This document shows, piece by piece, positions 5,340-16,100 of a DNA stretch of 52,106 nucleotides. How positions within the stretch are numbered: the stretch's first letter is position 1; every line of letters starts with the position of its first letter. The notes below the pieces were generated by a model, which worked only from the letters and a program-made list of their open reading frames with translations, did not search any database and had not been told where the DNA came from. Source of the stretch: UBA11524 sp964391995 (lineage in GTDB: Bacteria > Bacillota > Clostridia > Christensenellales > Aristaeellaceae); contig CAYMOM010000002.1 of assembly GCA_964391995.1 (NCBI GenBank), positions 1-52,106 on the forward strand. The letters run 5' to 3'. A program made the position numbers and the translations under genes.

Positions 5340-7715
5340 ATGCATCTTGCACATATTGCCATCGATTCTCAAACCTCCCAGCGCCGCATCCAAACCTGCA
5401 CTGAACACGCTCGTTCCGTTGCCGCACTTGCGAAAGGCTACCTGTCCCCCTTGGGTTTGCCTGCCACGGGAGAATTGGCCGGTCTGCTGCATGATTTGGG
5501 CAAGTTTACAGAAGAGTTCAATACCTACCTGGATAAGGCGAGCCGGGGCGAGAAAGTCACCAAGGGCAGCGTCATCCATACCTTTGCCGGCGTTCGCTGT
5601 CTGCTGGAGCAATTTCATTCCAAGGATGGAAACCTGACCTTCGGCGATTTGGCAGCAGAGCTTATTGCTGTCAGCATCGGCAGCCACCATGGTTTGTTTG
5701 ATTTATGGGATGAGCGCCATCAGAACGGATTCGAGCACCGGCTCACTCGGCAGCCGGCTTATGACCATCGGGCCATCGAAGCCTTTTATACAGAATGCTG
5801 CACGGCGGATGAAATCAGCCGTTTATACAAGCAAGCCGAGCAGGAAATTTGCGATTTTTACATGCAGAAGATTGGAACCTGCGTGCTGTCCAATGAAGAA
5901 GTTCCCTTCGCGCTGAACCTGCTGGCCCGGCTGATTACCTCCGCCGTAGTTGATGCAGACCGTACAGACACCCGCTGCTTCATGGAGAATCTGCCCTTGC
6001 CCGCAAGCGCACTTCCCTCCTGGGATGTTTGTGCCGAAAAGGTCAACGCATACATCGGTTCTTTCCCCTTGGGAACGCCCATTCAGCAGGCCCGCAGAGA
6101 TTTCTCTGTAAGCTGTGCTGCTGCAGCAGAGCAACCTCCGGGGCTGTACCGGCTGGACTTGCCAACTGGCGGCGGCAAAACCCTGGCAGCGCTGCGTTTT
6201 GCCGTACTGCATGCGAAAAAACATCATATGCGCCGTGTGTTCTATGTCGCACCGCTGCTCACCATCATCGAGCAAAACGCAGCGGTCATCCGCAAGGCTG
6301 TTGGGGGCAGCCTTCCCGTGCTGGAGCATCACTCCAACATCATTCGTGAGCATATGTCCGCTGACGAGCTGAAGCAAACCGAGCTTCTTCAGGAGAACTG
6401 GGATGCACCCATCATCGTCACCACCCTTGTGCAGCTGCTGGAAACGCTGTTCAGCGGCAAGATGGCATCTGTCCGCCGATTTCAATGCCTATCCAACAGC
6501 GTCATTATCTTTGACGAGGTGCAGTCCCTGCCGCCGAAGATGCTATCCCTGTTCAACTGCGCCGTCAACTTTCTGACCAAGTGCTGCGGTACAACCGTGG
6601 TACTGTGCTCCGCCACGCAGCCTGCCTTTGACAGCAGGAATGTCCAGCACAAAATGCTTTCCAGCCAGCGTCTCATCAGTGAGGAGCTTTTCAACCGGCA
6701 CGCACCGCTTTTTCGCCGGACAATCATAACGGACGCCGGTTCCTGCGATATGGACGAGCTTGCGGCTATGGCACGATCCGCCCTTGAAACAAGCTCCAGC
6801 TTACTGGTCGTGTGCAACACGAAGCGTGAATCGGCGGAGCTATTCAGCCAGCTGAAAGAAATAGCGGATGTCCAGCTGTTTCACCTGTCGGCGGGCATGT
6901 GCATGGCTCACCGCAAGCAGATGCTGTCAAAAATGAATGACACATTACAGGCAGGAAAGAAGCTCGTCTGTGTATCAACTCAGGTGATTGAGGCTGGCGT
7001 TGACATCAGCTTCGGTGCAGTGATTCGTCTGTCTGCCGGGCTGGACAGCATTGTTCAGGCGGCAGGGCGCTGCAACCGCCATGGCGAGCATGACACTCCC
7101 CAGCCGGTGCGCATCTGCCACCTGAAGGATGAAAGGCTGGGGCCCCTGCGGGAGATTCGTCAGGCTCAGGATGCGCTTGACGCTTTGCTGGCAGAGTTTC
7201 GCCGGGATTCTTCACGCTTTGGGCAGGAGCTAACCTCCGATGCAGCTGTCCGGGGGTATTACACCTTCCTGTACCGTGCCATGCCGCTCGGCTACCAGGA
7301 TTACCACACACAGGGGCGCACGCTATTTGAACTGCTGACGACCAATCATCAATTTGCGCCCGATCGTCCGCCTGCCTATCATCTCAATCAGGCGTTCCGC
7401 ACCGCCGGAGATTTGTTTGAGGTTTTTGACAGCAGCAGTGTCAGCGTGATTGTGCCTTACCAGGACGGCGCGGAAATCATCCGGTGGCTGGATGATGCCA
7501 GTTTGCACCATGATTTCACCCGCATCCGCAAGCTGTTGGAAAAAGCAAAACCCTACACCGTCACTGTGCCTGAAGCACAAATCCAACGGATGATTCAAAA
7601 CGGCATGATATACACCTTGCTGGACGAAAGCATCTGCATTCTCAACGATGGTTATTACGATGAACAAACTGGCCTGAAGGAGGGAAACAACCTGTGCAGC
7701 ACCCTAATATTGTAG
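5340..7715 (+). CDS. cas3: CRISPR-associated helicase/nuclease Cas3 (type I-C)
   Basis: Effector nuclease-helicase recruited by Cascade to degrade target DNA. The 791-residue protein joins an N-terminal HD nuclease (His24 region, H51-D52 in LLHDLGK, SHHG 115-118, DADRTD 205-210) to a superfamily 2 helicase. The helicase has Walker A PTGGGKT (275-281), DEVQ box (392-395), SAT (424-426) and QAAGRCNRHG as motif VI. All key residues are present, so it should be active. The ATG follows CAGGAG, about 65 bases after the promoter. It is the first gene of the operon and overlaps cas5c by 22 bases. Confidence 0.97.
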   Translation: MHLAHIAIDSQTSQRRIQTCTEHARSVAALAKGYLSPLGLPATGELAGLLHDLGKFTEEFNTYLDKASRGEKVTKGSVIHTFAGVRCLLEQFHSKDGNLTFGDLAAELIAVSIGSHHGLFDLWDERHQNGFEHRLTRQPAYDHRAIEAFYTECCTADEISRLYKQAEQEICDFYMQKIGTCVLSNEEVPFALNLLARLITSAVVDADRTDTRCFMENLPLPASALPSWDVCAEKVNAYIGSFPLGTPIQQARRDFSVSCAAAAEQPPGLYRLDLPTGGGKTLAALRFAVLHAKKHHMRRVFYVAPLLTIIEQNAAVIRKAVGGSLPVLEHHSNIIREHMSADELKQTELLQENWDAPIIVTTLVQLLETLFSGKMASVRRFQCLSNSVIIFDEVQSLPPKMLSLFNCAVNFLTKCCGTTVVLCSATQPAFDSRNVQHKMLSSQRLISEELFNRHAPLFRRTIITDAGSCDMDELAAMARSALETSSSLLVVCNTKRESAELFSQLKEIADVQLFHLSAGMCMAHRKQMLSKMNDTLQAGKKLVCVSTQVIEAGVDISFGAVIRLSAGLDSIVQAAGRCNRHGEHDTPQPVRICHLKDERLGPLREIRQAQDALDALLAEFRRDSSRFGQELTSDAAVRGYYTFLYRAMPLGYQDYHTQGRTLFELLTTNHQFAPDRPPAYHLNQAFRTAGDLFEVFDSSSVSVIVPYQDGAEIIRWLDDASLHHDFTRIRKLLEKAKPYTVTVPEAQIQRMIQNGMIYTLLDESICILNDGYYDEQTGLKEGNNLCSTLIL

Positions 7716-8419
7716 AATTTGAGGTGTACGGCCCCTATGCCCTTTTCTCCGACCCGCTGATGCGTGTGGGCGGCGAGAAAAGCAGCTATCAGGTGCCCAC
7801 CTACGAGGCGCTCAAAGGCGTTCTGTCTTCCGTTTACTGGAAGCCAACAATCATCTGGTATATCGATGAGGTGCGCATCATGAACCGCATCCAGACGGAA
7901 GTCAAAAGCATCCGCCCCATCAAATACAACGGCGGCAATGACCTGGCCTACTACACCTACCTGAAGGATTGCCGCTATCAAGTGCGGGCGCACTTCGAGT
8001 GGAACATGAACCGCCCGGAGCTGGCCTGCGACCGCAATGAAAACAAGCATCACGAGATTGCGAAGAAGATGATCCGCAAGGGTGGCCGCCGGGATGTTTT
8101 CCTGGGTACACGGGAATGTCAGGCCTATGTGGAGCCTTGCGTTTTCGGCGAGGAAGAAGGCTATTACGATGATTTGCCCCAGCTCTCCTTCGGGGTCATG
8201 TACCACGGCATGACTTATGCAGACGAAGCCTACTCCCCGGAAACTAAGGACAAGATGACCGTCAACCTGTGGCGCCCCGTGATGGAGAAAGGCATTATCC
8301 GGTTTCCCCGTCCCGAGGAATGCCCCATGCATAAGCCTATCAGGGACATGAAAATGAAAGTCTTCGGCGTGGAACATGATAACTTTTCCATCCTGCAGGA
8401 ATACGGGGAGGTGACTTGA
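7694..8419 (+). CDS. cas5c: Cascade subunit and crRNA endonuclease Cas5c (Cas5d)
   Basis: In type I-C systems, which lack Cas6, Cas5c cuts the pre-crRNA at the repeat stem base and stays bound to the 5' handle. The 241-residue RAMP protein opens IVEFEVYGPYALFSDPLMRV, a typical Cas5c start, and has the family middle segment with VRAHFEWN and a Gly-rich GTRECQAYVEP. Start is GTG with GGAGGG about 10 bases upstream, overlapping the end of cas3. The stop overlaps the cas8c start as TGATG. Confidence 0.95.
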   Translation: MQHPNIVEFEVYGPYALFSDPLMRVGGEKSSYQVPTYEALKGVLSSVYWKPTIIWYIDEVRIMNRIQTEVKSIRPIKYNGGNDLAYYTYLKDCRYQVRAHFEWNMNRPELACDRNENKHHEIAKKMIRKGGRRDVFLGTRECQAYVEPCVFGEEEGYYDDLPQLSFGVMYHGMTYADEAYSPETKDKMTVNLWRPVMEKGIIRFPRPEECPMHKPIRDMKMKVFGVEHDNFSILQEYGEVT

Positions 8420-10179
8420 TGGGTCTGTTACAAAAGGCGCTGGAAACCTACGATGCCATGGAGCAGCTTGCGGGCATCTATGTGGAAGGCAAGGAACCCC
8501 TTGCGCCCATCGGTCATATTGTGACCAAAGCGCAGATCGAAGTCACCATTGACGCAGACGGACACTTCATTTCCGCCCGGGCAGCGGACAAGGACAGGAA
8601 GATTATCATCCCGGTGACGGAGGAATCCTCCGGCAGAACGGTCAGCCCGGCGGCGCATCCCCTCTGCGAGCAACTGGGGTATCTGCTGGGACAGGGTGAG
8701 AACAAGTTTGCCCTGTACAAGCAGGGATTGGAGCGATGGGTGCAGTCCGAGCACAGTCATCCCAAGGCGGCTGCAGTGCTCCATTACATCCGCAATGCCA
8801 CCCTGCGGCAGGATCTGACCGCCGCCGGCCTTTCCACCGACAAGGCAAAGGATATGGTCTGCTGGCGTGTGGTTGGCTGTGGAACAGATGACAATCCTGC
8901 CGTGTGGGAGGATGTTTCGCTGATGAAGGCTTACACCGCCTGGTATTTGTCCCAGCAGGATGGTGAAAGGCAGCTCTGCATGCTCACCGGTGAGAACAGC
9001 ATCATCACCTGGCAGCACCTGAAGGGTGCCTTCTCCCTGAACGGCAACGCAAAGATTATCTCCGCCAACGATTCTGCCAACTTCACCTACCGCGGCCGTT
9101 TTTCCCAGCCGAAGGAGGCTGCCTCTTTGGGCTATACCGCCTCGCAGAAGGCCCACAATGCGCTCAAATGGCTCATCAGCACCCAAGGCGTCATTCAGGG
9201 CAACCGTGCCTTTGTTGCTTGGAACCCCAGAGGCAAGCGCATCCCCAAACCCACGCTGCCGCTGTTCTCCTTCGCGGATGAAGCGCCCAGCCTGCCAACC
9301 TATACAAGCTATCGCGATGATCTCCGCAAGAAGCTGACTGGCTATCAAGCCGAGTTGGAAGCCAATGATCAGGTCATCATCGCCGCCTTTGATGCCGCAA
9401 CCACAGGCCGCCTGGCTATCACCTACTATAACGAGCTGCTGGGCTCCGATTTTCTGGAACGGCTGACCTATTGGGAGGAAAGCTGCTGCTGGCCCTACTC
9501 ATCCAACAGCATATCCAGTCCCTCTCTGGCCTCCATCATCGATTTCGCCTTCGGCACTCCCCGGGGCGCGCCGGAATCCGTCAGAGCGGATGACGCCATC
9601 GTTGCCGGCAATATGCAGCGACTGCTCTCCTGCCGCATCGATCAGGCAGCCTTCCCGCTAGACATCATGCGTGCACTTGTCACCCGGGCCGGCAATATGC
9701 AGGTATACAGCAAGACCAACCGCCGAAAGCTGCTTTACACAGCCTGCGCAGTCATCCGAAAATATCATATTGACCACAACAAGGAGGAGTTCGATTTGGC
9801 ACTGGAACCTGAACGTATGGATCGCAGCTATCAATGGGGCCGTCTGCTGGCGGTAATGGAGAAGATTGAGCGGGACACCTATGATGCGGATGAAAAGCGG
9901 GAGTCCAATGCCATCCGCCTGCAGTCCGTATTTGTGCAGCGCCCGGGATACGCTGCAAAAATCGTCATGGATCAGCTCAAAACCGCTTATTATCCCCGGC
10001 TGTCTGTCGGCCTGCGCCGCTACTATGACCGCCTGATTGGCGAGATTATGGAGATGCTCTCCCAGTTTGACGCAGCTGACTACGGCAAGCCCCTGACCGA
10101 AACTTACCTGCCCGGTTACTACCTTCAGAAAAACGCATTCTACACCAAAAAGTCCAATGAAGAAAGGGAGGAAGAATAA
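8419..10179 (+). CDS. cas8c: Cascade large subunit Cas8c (Csd1)
   Basis: Large subunit of the I-C surveillance complex, thought to read the PAM and load Cas3. Its 586 residues match the family size, beginning MGLLQKALETYDAME, with a long middle segment containing WLISTQGVIQGNRAFVAWNP and a helical C-terminal third ending YYLQKNAFYTKKSNEEREEE. A TTG one codon upstream is possible, but the ATG that overlaps the cas5c stop, 6 bases after GGGAGGTGA, is favoured. In several I-C systems an internal start in cas8c yields the small subunit Cas11c; I did not pin one down here. Confidence 0.95.
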   Translation: MGLLQKALETYDAMEQLAGIYVEGKEPLAPIGHIVTKAQIEVTIDADGHFISARAADKDRKIIIPVTEESSGRTVSPAAHPLCEQLGYLLGQGENKFALYKQGLERWVQSEHSHPKAAAVLHYIRNATLRQDLTAAGLSTDKAKDMVCWRVVGCGTDDNPAVWEDVSLMKAYTAWYLSQQDGERQLCMLTGENSIITWQHLKGAFSLNGNAKIISANDSANFTYRGRFSQPKEAASLGYTASQKAHNALKWLISTQGVIQGNRAFVAWNPRGKRIPKPTLPLFSFADEAPSLPTYTSYRDDLRKKLTGYQAELEANDQVIIAAFDAATTGRLAITYYNELLGSDFLERLTYWEESCCWPYSSNSISSPSLASIIDFAFGTPRGAPESVRADDAIVAGNMQRLLSCRIDQAAFPLDIMRALVTRAGNMQVYSKTNRRKLLYTACAVIRKYHIDHNKEEFDLALEPERMDRSYQWGRLLAVMEKIERDTYDADEKRESNAIRLQSVFVQRPGYAAKIVMDQLKTAYYPRLSVGLRRYYDRLIGEIMEMLSQFDAADYGKPLTETYLPGYYLQKNAFYTKKSNEEREEE

Positions 10180-10181
10180 CT

Positions 10182-11021
10182 ATGCTGTTTGACAAGAAGA
10201 TTGACTTTGCCGTACTTGTGTCCGTCACCAACGCCAATCCCAACGGCGACCCCCTGAACGGCAACCGTCCGCGCACGGATTACTACGGCTTTGGCGAAAT
10301 GTCCGATGTGTGCATCAAGCGCAAGATCCGCAACCGTATGCAGGATCTGGGGCATCCGGTGTTCGTTCAGTCCGATGATCGTGCCGATGACGGCTGCACC
10401 AGCCTGAAGGCACGCGCCATCGACCTGGAAAAGATCAAGAACCAGGACGAGTTTGCCCGCACTGCCTGCGCCAGGTGGCTGGATGTGCGCTCCTTCGGTC
10501 AAGTTTTTGCCTTCAAGGGCTTCGGCTGCGCCTCTGTGGGCGTGCGCGGCCCGGTGTCCATCCATCAGGCGGTGAGCGTTAATCCGGTGGATGCCTATTC
10601 CATGCAAATCACCAAGAGCGTCAGCGGCGAGCGAAAGAACGAGGCCGACCGCGGCAGCGATACCATGGGCATGAAGCATTTCGTCCGCTTCGGCCTGTAT
10701 CAGATTAAGGGATCCATCAATGTGCAGCTGGCTGAAAAGACTGGCTTCACCCAGGATGATGCCCAGGTCATCAAGGAAGCGCTGCGCACCCTGTTTGTCA
10801 ACGATGCCTCCGCCGCCCGCCCCGATGGCTCCATGGAGGTCGTCCGCGTCTTCTGGTGGGAGCACAACTGCAGGGATGGTCAGTATTCCTCCGCCAAGGT
10901 GCACCGCCTGCTGAAGGTAAAGCAGAAGGAAGGCGTCATTGCGCCGTCTTCTGCGGATGATTACGAAATTCAGCTGGACGAACTGCCCGGCCTGGCCTGC
11001 GAAGTGATCGAGGGCATGTAA
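10182..11021 (+). CDS. cas7c: Cascade backbone subunit Cas7c (Csd2)
   Basis: Forms the helical filament that holds the crRNA spacer. The 279-residue protein has the family signature VSVTNANPNGDPLNGNRPR in its first 32 residues and the GVRGPVSIHQAVSVNPV segment. It starts 2 bases after the cas8c stop behind AAGGGAGGAAG, a strong ribosome site that fits the high copy number of the subunit. The stop is 1 base before the cas4 start. Confidence 0.97.
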   Translation: MLFDKKIDFAVLVSVTNANPNGDPLNGNRPRTDYYGFGEMSDVCIKRKIRNRMQDLGHPVFVQSDDRADDGCTSLKARAIDLEKIKNQDEFARTACARWLDVRSFGQVFAFKGFGCASVGVRGPVSIHQAVSVNPVDAYSMQITKSVSGERKNEADRGSDTMGMKHFVRFGLYQIKGSINVQLAEKTGFTQDDAQVIKEALRTLFVNDASAARPDGSMEVVRVFWWEHNCRDGQYSSAKVHRLLKVKQKEGVIAPSSADDYEIQLDELPGLACEVIEGM

Positions 11022-11022
11022 T

Positions 11023-11676
11023 ATGCCCCGTGAGCATCTGCAGCTTTCCGGCTTGCAGCACTTTGCCTATTGTCCCCGCCAGTGGGCACTGATTCACTTA
11101 GAGCAGCAATGGCAGGAAAACGACCGCACAGCGGATGGGCGCATCTTTCATGAAAGAGCCCATGATGGCCCAGAGCATGAACTGCGGGGCGATTTACTGA
11201 TTCTGCGGGGACTGCGTGTCTTTTCTGACAAACTGGGTATCAGCGGCAGCTGCGATGTGGTGGAGTTCCACCGGCAGAGTGGCGGCGTGAACCTTCCCGG
11301 CTACGAAGGCTGCTGGCAGCCCTATCCCGTGGAATACAAGCGCGGCGAGCCCAAGTCCGGCAATGCCGACCGGCTTCAGCTGTGTGCGCAGGCCATGTGC
11401 CTTGAGGAAATGCTGCTGTGCCATATTCCCGAGGGCAGCCTGTACTATGGCGAGATTCGCCGGCGGGAAGTTGTTCAGCTGAATGCAGCGCTGAGGGACG
11501 AGGTTACGGCTTCGCTGGAGCAAATGCACAAGTATCATCAAGCCGGTCATACCCCCAAGGCCAAACCTACGAAAGGCTGCAATGCCTGCTCTTTGCGGGA
11601 TGTGTGCCTGCCCAAGCTGGCCCGAATAGCTGATGTAGCATCCTACATCAAAGACAGATTGGGGGATGATGCATGA
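11023..11676 (+). CDS. cas4: Cas4 adaptation nuclease (RecB-like, iron-sulfur)
   Basis: Trims prespacers and selects PAM-flanked DNA for integration together with Cas1-Cas2. The 217 residues contain Cys17 (FAYCPRQW) and a C-terminal triad Cys186, Cys189, Cys195 (GCNACSLRDVC), the four ligands of a [4Fe-4S] cluster. Between them lies the RecB nuclease core (Asp78 in SCDVVEF; Glu104 and Lys106 in VEYKRG). The end overlaps cas1 as ATGA. Only a weak ribosome site (GAGGG) is seen, so its translation probably depends on coupling. Confidence 0.95.
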   Translation: MPREHLQLSGLQHFAYCPRQWALIHLEQQWQENDRTADGRIFHERAHDGPEHELRGDLLILRGLRVFSDKLGISGSCDVVEFHRQSGGVNLPGYEGCWQPYPVEYKRGEPKSGNADRLQLCAQAMCLEEMLLCHIPEGSLYYGEIRRREVVQLNAALRDEVTASLEQMHKYHQAGHTPKAKPTKGCNACSLRDVCLPKLARIADVASYIKDRLGDDA

Positions 11677-12704
11677 GAAAGCTGCTGAACACCCTTTACA
11701 TCACCAGCGAGGACTTGTTTCTCTCCTGCAGCAACGACAATGTGATTGTCAGCCGCGGCAGCGAGGTAACGGCCCGCTTTCCCCTGCTGAACCTGGAAGG
11801 AATCGTCACTTTCTCCTATGCCGGCGCAACCCCTGCCCTGATGGGCGAATGCGCCAAGCGCGGCATTCAGCTGACCTTCATGACGCCCAGCGGCCGCTTT
11901 CTGGCCCGTGCAAACGGGATGTCCCAAGGCAATGTGCTGCTGCGCCGGGAGCAATACCGCATCGCAGACAGCGAAGCCCGCAGCTGCCTGATGGCCCGCA
12001 ACATGATTATCGGCAAAACCTTCAACTGCCGGTGGGTGCTGGAACGTGCCCTGCGCGACCACGCCTTGCGCATTAATCAGGAAAAAGTGAAATCAGCCTC
12101 CGAACGCCTGCAACTTGCGATTCCGCTCATTCAGCAGGTTGAGGAGCTCGAAGCGCTGCGAGGCATCGAGGGCGAAGCGGCAGTGCAGTATTTCAGTGTG
12201 TTTGACGAGCTGATTCTCGCCCAGAAAGCAGACTTCATCTTTGACGGGCGCAACCGACGTCCGCCGCAGGATAATGTGAACGCCATGCTGTCCTTCGCCT
12301 ACTCTCTGCTTGCCAACGATTGTGCCGCTGCGCTGGAAGCAAACGGGCTGGATGCGTATGTGGGCTTTCTGCACCGGGATCGTCCAGGGCGAAAATCTCT
12401 TGCGCTGGATCTGGAAGAGGAGCTTCGCGCCCCCTTTGCAGACAGGCTGGTGCTGACGCTCATCAACAACCGCACCATACAGGACAAGCACTTTGACCGC
12501 CAGGAAAGCGGAGCCGTACTGCTCAACGATGCCGGGCGAAAGCTCTTTCTGAAACACTGGCAGGAAAAGAAGCGTGATGAAATCACTCACCCTTTCCTGA
12601 AGGAGAAGATGCCCTGGGGCCTGGTGCCCCATGTGCAGTCGCTGCTTCTGGCACGCTGCATCCGTGGCGATCTGGATGCCTATCCGCCGTTCCTGTGGAA
12701 ATAG
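11673..12704 (+). CDS. cas1: CRISPR integrase Cas1 (type I-C)
   Basis: Catalytic subunit of the Cas1-Cas2 spacer integrase. The 343-residue protein has an N-terminal beta domain (about 1-85) and the helical catalytic domain with the metal residues Glu166 (GIEGEAA), His234 (FLHRDRPG) and Asp246 (LALDLEEELR), all intact. Start ATG overlaps the cas4 stop by 4 bases. Confidence 0.97.
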   Translation: MRKLLNTLYITSEDLFLSCSNDNVIVSRGSEVTARFPLLNLEGIVTFSYAGATPALMGECAKRGIQLTFMTPSGRFLARANGMSQGNVLLRREQYRIADSEARSCLMARNMIIGKTFNCRWVLERALRDHALRINQEKVKSASERLQLAIPLIQQVEELEALRGIEGEAAVQYFSVFDELILAQKADFIFDGRNRRPPQDNVNAMLSFAYSLLANDCAAALEANGLDAYVGFLHRDRPGRKSLALDLEEELRAPFADRLVLTLINNRTIQDKHFDRQESGAVLLNDAGRKLFLKHWQEKKRDEITHPFLKEKMPWGLVPHVQSLLLARCIRGDLDAYPPFLWK

Positions 12705-12731
12705 CCGAAGCTGCCTTTCGTAGGAGGAACC

Positions 12732-13022
12732 ATGCTGATACTCATTACATACGACGTCAACACAACGACCTCCGCTGGAAAACGCCGGCTGCGGATGGTG
12801 GCAAAAAAGTGCATTGCCCATGGAACCCGTGTGCAGAATTCCGTGTTTGAGTGCATTCTGGACAGCACACAGTTCAAAGTGCTCAAACACGAACTGGAGC
12901 AAACCATAGACCCCGCCAGCGACAGCCTGCGGTTCTACACACTGGGCAACAATTACCAAAGCAAAGTAACTCACATCGGCGCAAAGGAAACCTACGAGAT
13001 TGAAGGTGATCTCATTCTTTAG
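12732..13022 (+). CDS. cas2: Cas2 (type I-C)
   Basis: Small ferredoxin-fold partner of Cas1 in the integrase complex. The 96 residues begin MLILITYDVNTTT with the usual Asp8 and contain RVQNSVFECILD, characteristic of the family. TAGGAGG lies 6 bases upstream of the ATG. It is the last cas gene; the array leader follows directly. Confidence 0.97.
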   Translation: MLILITYDVNTTTSAGKRRLRMVAKKCIAHGTRVQNSVFECILDSTQFKVLKHELEQTIDPASDSLRFYTLGNNYQSKVTHIGAKETYEIEGDLIL

Positions 13023-13197
13023 CTGTGCGAGCCTTAAGCAATCATGAATACCCCCATAGGTTCGCACCCCAACCAAACAGGAACACCGCCCATCTTTCAG
13101 CAGTTCTGCCTCATCACCCTGCGTATTTGGGCGTGTTTGGAATCACTTTTGTCAGAAGCCACCAATACAGCATACGCCTACATTGGTTGTTTCTGCT
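13023..13197 (+). promoter_or_regulatory. CRISPR leader
   Basis: The 175 bases between cas2 and the first repeat hold no credible ORF. This is the expected place of the leader, which carries the pre-crRNA promoter and integrase docking signals. A TTGTCA lies at about 13149-13154, but no good -10 box is found at the proper distance, so the promoter is not assigned. That this is the leader end is supported by the degenerate repeat at the opposite end of the array. Confidence 0.7.
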
Positions 13198-16100
13198 GTC
13201 CCACCCCGCCCGGGGTGGGTGGATTGAAATCTCATAGGTCGTCGTGGCGCAAACATGTTCCACGTCCCACCCCGCCCGGGGTGGGTGGATTGAAATCCCG
13301 CGCCGCCTGTGCGCCGCCGAAGGTGGCGTATGTCCCACCCCGCCCGGGGTGGGTGGATTGAAATCGGTGATCTGCTACCAGAACGAGGGCAAGCAGACGT
13401 CCCACCCCGCCCGGGGTGGGTGGATTGAAATGACATGCAGCAGGCGCCGGTGACGGTGGAGGCCTGTCCCACCCCGCCCGGGGTGGGTGGATTGAAATTC
13501 CATCATGGCGGAGATTGTGCCATGGTACTGCGTCCCACCCCGCCCGGGGTGGGTGGATTGAAATGGGTTGTTTGACGCAATGATGCAGGTTGACGGCAGT
13601 CCCACCCCGCCCGGGGTGGGTGGATTGAAATGAATTCCGCTGTTCCTTTCTGCTGACAAACAGCAGTGTCCCACCCCGCCCGGGGTGGGTGGATTGAAAT
13701 GGTACAGCAGCCCGCAACCGATGATGTTAATAGTAGTCCCACCCCGCCCGGGGTGGGTGGATTGAAATCGGTGACAATAGCCCGGTGGAATAGCAATCGA
13801 AGTCCCACCCCGCCCGGGGTGGGTGGATTGAAATATCCTCGGGCAGGTCTTCACCGGCGTAGATGTACAGCGTCCCACCCCGCCCGGGGTGGGTGGATTG
13901 AAATCGGGCAGCAGGTGAGCACCATCAGCTACATCAAGTCCCACCCCGCCCGGGGTGGGTGGATTGAAATACTTAACAGTAATTTCTAATTTCTGGCCAC
14001 GCCTGTCCCACCCCGCCCGGGGTGGGTGGATTGAAATCCCGGCCATGGCCTCCACCGCCGCACCCAGCTTGCGTCCCACCCCGCCCGGGGTGGGTGGATT
14101 GAAATCTCCTGGATCACGCCGATATAGATAAGCGTTTCGTCCCACCCCGCCCGGGGTGGGTGGATTGAAATGTGCATGAAAGGCGCATACAGATAGCATT
14201 TCTGCATGGTCCCACCCCGCCCGGGGTGGGTGGATTGAAATATCGTGGATCGGGGCGTGAGCCATGAACTGGTGCGTCCCACCCCGCCCGGGGTGGGTGG
14301 ATTGAAATTGGCGGCGGTGGAGGAAAACGCCGCCATGAAGCCGTCCCACCCCGCCCGGGGTGGGTGGATTGAAATGAAATGACCTATAAGCTGTGCAAGC
14401 GACTGATTGCGTCCCACCCCGCCCGGGGTGGGTGGATTGAAATATGTGCGTGTTGGTGAAAGCACACTGAAAGCGGTCGTCCCACCCCGCCCGGGGTGGG
14501 TGGATTGAAATACAGTGTCGCCAGCGCTTCGTTTCTGGCACGGTTGAGTCCCACCCCGCCCGGGGTGGGTGGATTGAAATCTCCCCTTGCTGATGCCTTG
14601 CAGGGAGTGCACGGGTCCCACCCCGCCCGGGGTGGGTGGATTGAAATTCAATTTCGGCAATCTTGCGCAGGGCCCATTCGGTCCCACCCCGCCCGGGGTG
14701 GGTGGATTGAAATCATGGCTGGCGCGGGTTCTATGGTGATCCCTGTTGGTCCCACCCCGCCCGGGGTGGGTGGATTGAAATGCCATCCGGCAGCTGGGCT
14801 TACCCATCAAGATGTGTCCCACCCCGCCCGGGGTGGGTGGATTGAAATAGCTGGGCGGATGCAAAGCGACAGGCGGATGCCGTCCCACCCCGCCCGGGGT
14901 GGGTGGATTGAAATCTTCACACCGCTGCAAGATACCCCCGCACCTAATGTCCCACCCCGCCCGGGGTGGGTGGATTGAAATGTAGGCAAACGGCGTAACC
15001 ATTCGAAAAGCCTTACGTCCCACCCCGCCCGGGGTGGGTGGATTGAAATACGGGAATAGGAGCTGGAAAATCCGGCTTTGATAGTCCCACCCCGCCCGGG
15101 GTGGGTGGATTGAAATTTAGAAGGAATCAAAACCCCGTGGATCATGGCAGTCCCACCCCGCCCGGGGTGGGTGGATTGAAATATGCGATATGCCCGTGAT
15201 AGCAGCCTGTCCTTGCGGTCCCACCCCGCCCGGGGTGGGTGGATTGAAATAGCAGATGATGGGGCCGCTGGTGGAGGCTATGGCGTCCCACCCCGCCCGG
15301 GGTGGGTGGATTGAAATGTGAATCTTGCCAGCGAAGGAATGGGCTGCGGTGACGTCCCACCCCGCCCGGGGTGGGTGGATTGAAATAGTTTCCAAATGGC
15401 TGCCCACTGTGGCAGAAATGTCCCACCCCGCCCGGGGTGGGTGGATTGAAATCGCCAGCAAGCGGAGCATGGAGCGGATCGTCAAGTCCCACCCCGCCCG
15501 GGGTGGGTGGATTGAAATGCAAGCCGAGCGTTCATTTCCTCGCGCACCTTGCGTCCCACCCCGCCCGGGGTGGGTGGATTGAAATTTCACGCACTCTCGC
15601 AAAAGTGCTTTGAAATCCCGTCCCACCCCGCCCGGGGTGGGTGGATTGAAATCCTTGTTCGCGGCTATGTTTCCCGCAAGCCTTCGTCCCACCCCGCCCG
15701 GGGTGGGTGGATTGAAATCCGATTATGGCGTTACCGTGCTGGAGGAAATCCCGTCCCACCCCGCCCGGGGTGGGTGGATTGAAATGTTTTAGTCCGCACA
15801 TAGCACCCTTGGCATCCCCAGTCCCACCCCGCCCGGGGTGGGTGGATTGAAATCCGCACCAATGATGTTATTCACCTGCTGACCGGTCCCACCCCGCCCG
15901 GGGTGGGTGGATTGAAATTGGCCTTTGCAACCATGGCGCAGGACGAACCTGCGGTCCCACCCCGCCCGGGGTGGGTGGATTGAAATCCGAATGGCATATA
16001 CAAGGCGATGCCTTAGCTGTCAGTCCCACCCCGCCCGGGGTGGGTGGATTGAAATACACAAGGGCCTACCCATAATAGCATTACTACTGTCCCACCCCGC

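Noticed and set aside
13152..16059. Long open frames with repeated THPGRGGT or NPPTPGGVGR peptides across the array
   Set aside because: They are translations of the CRISPR repeat in frames that happen to lack stops; there are no ribosome sites and the periodicity equals repeat plus spacer.
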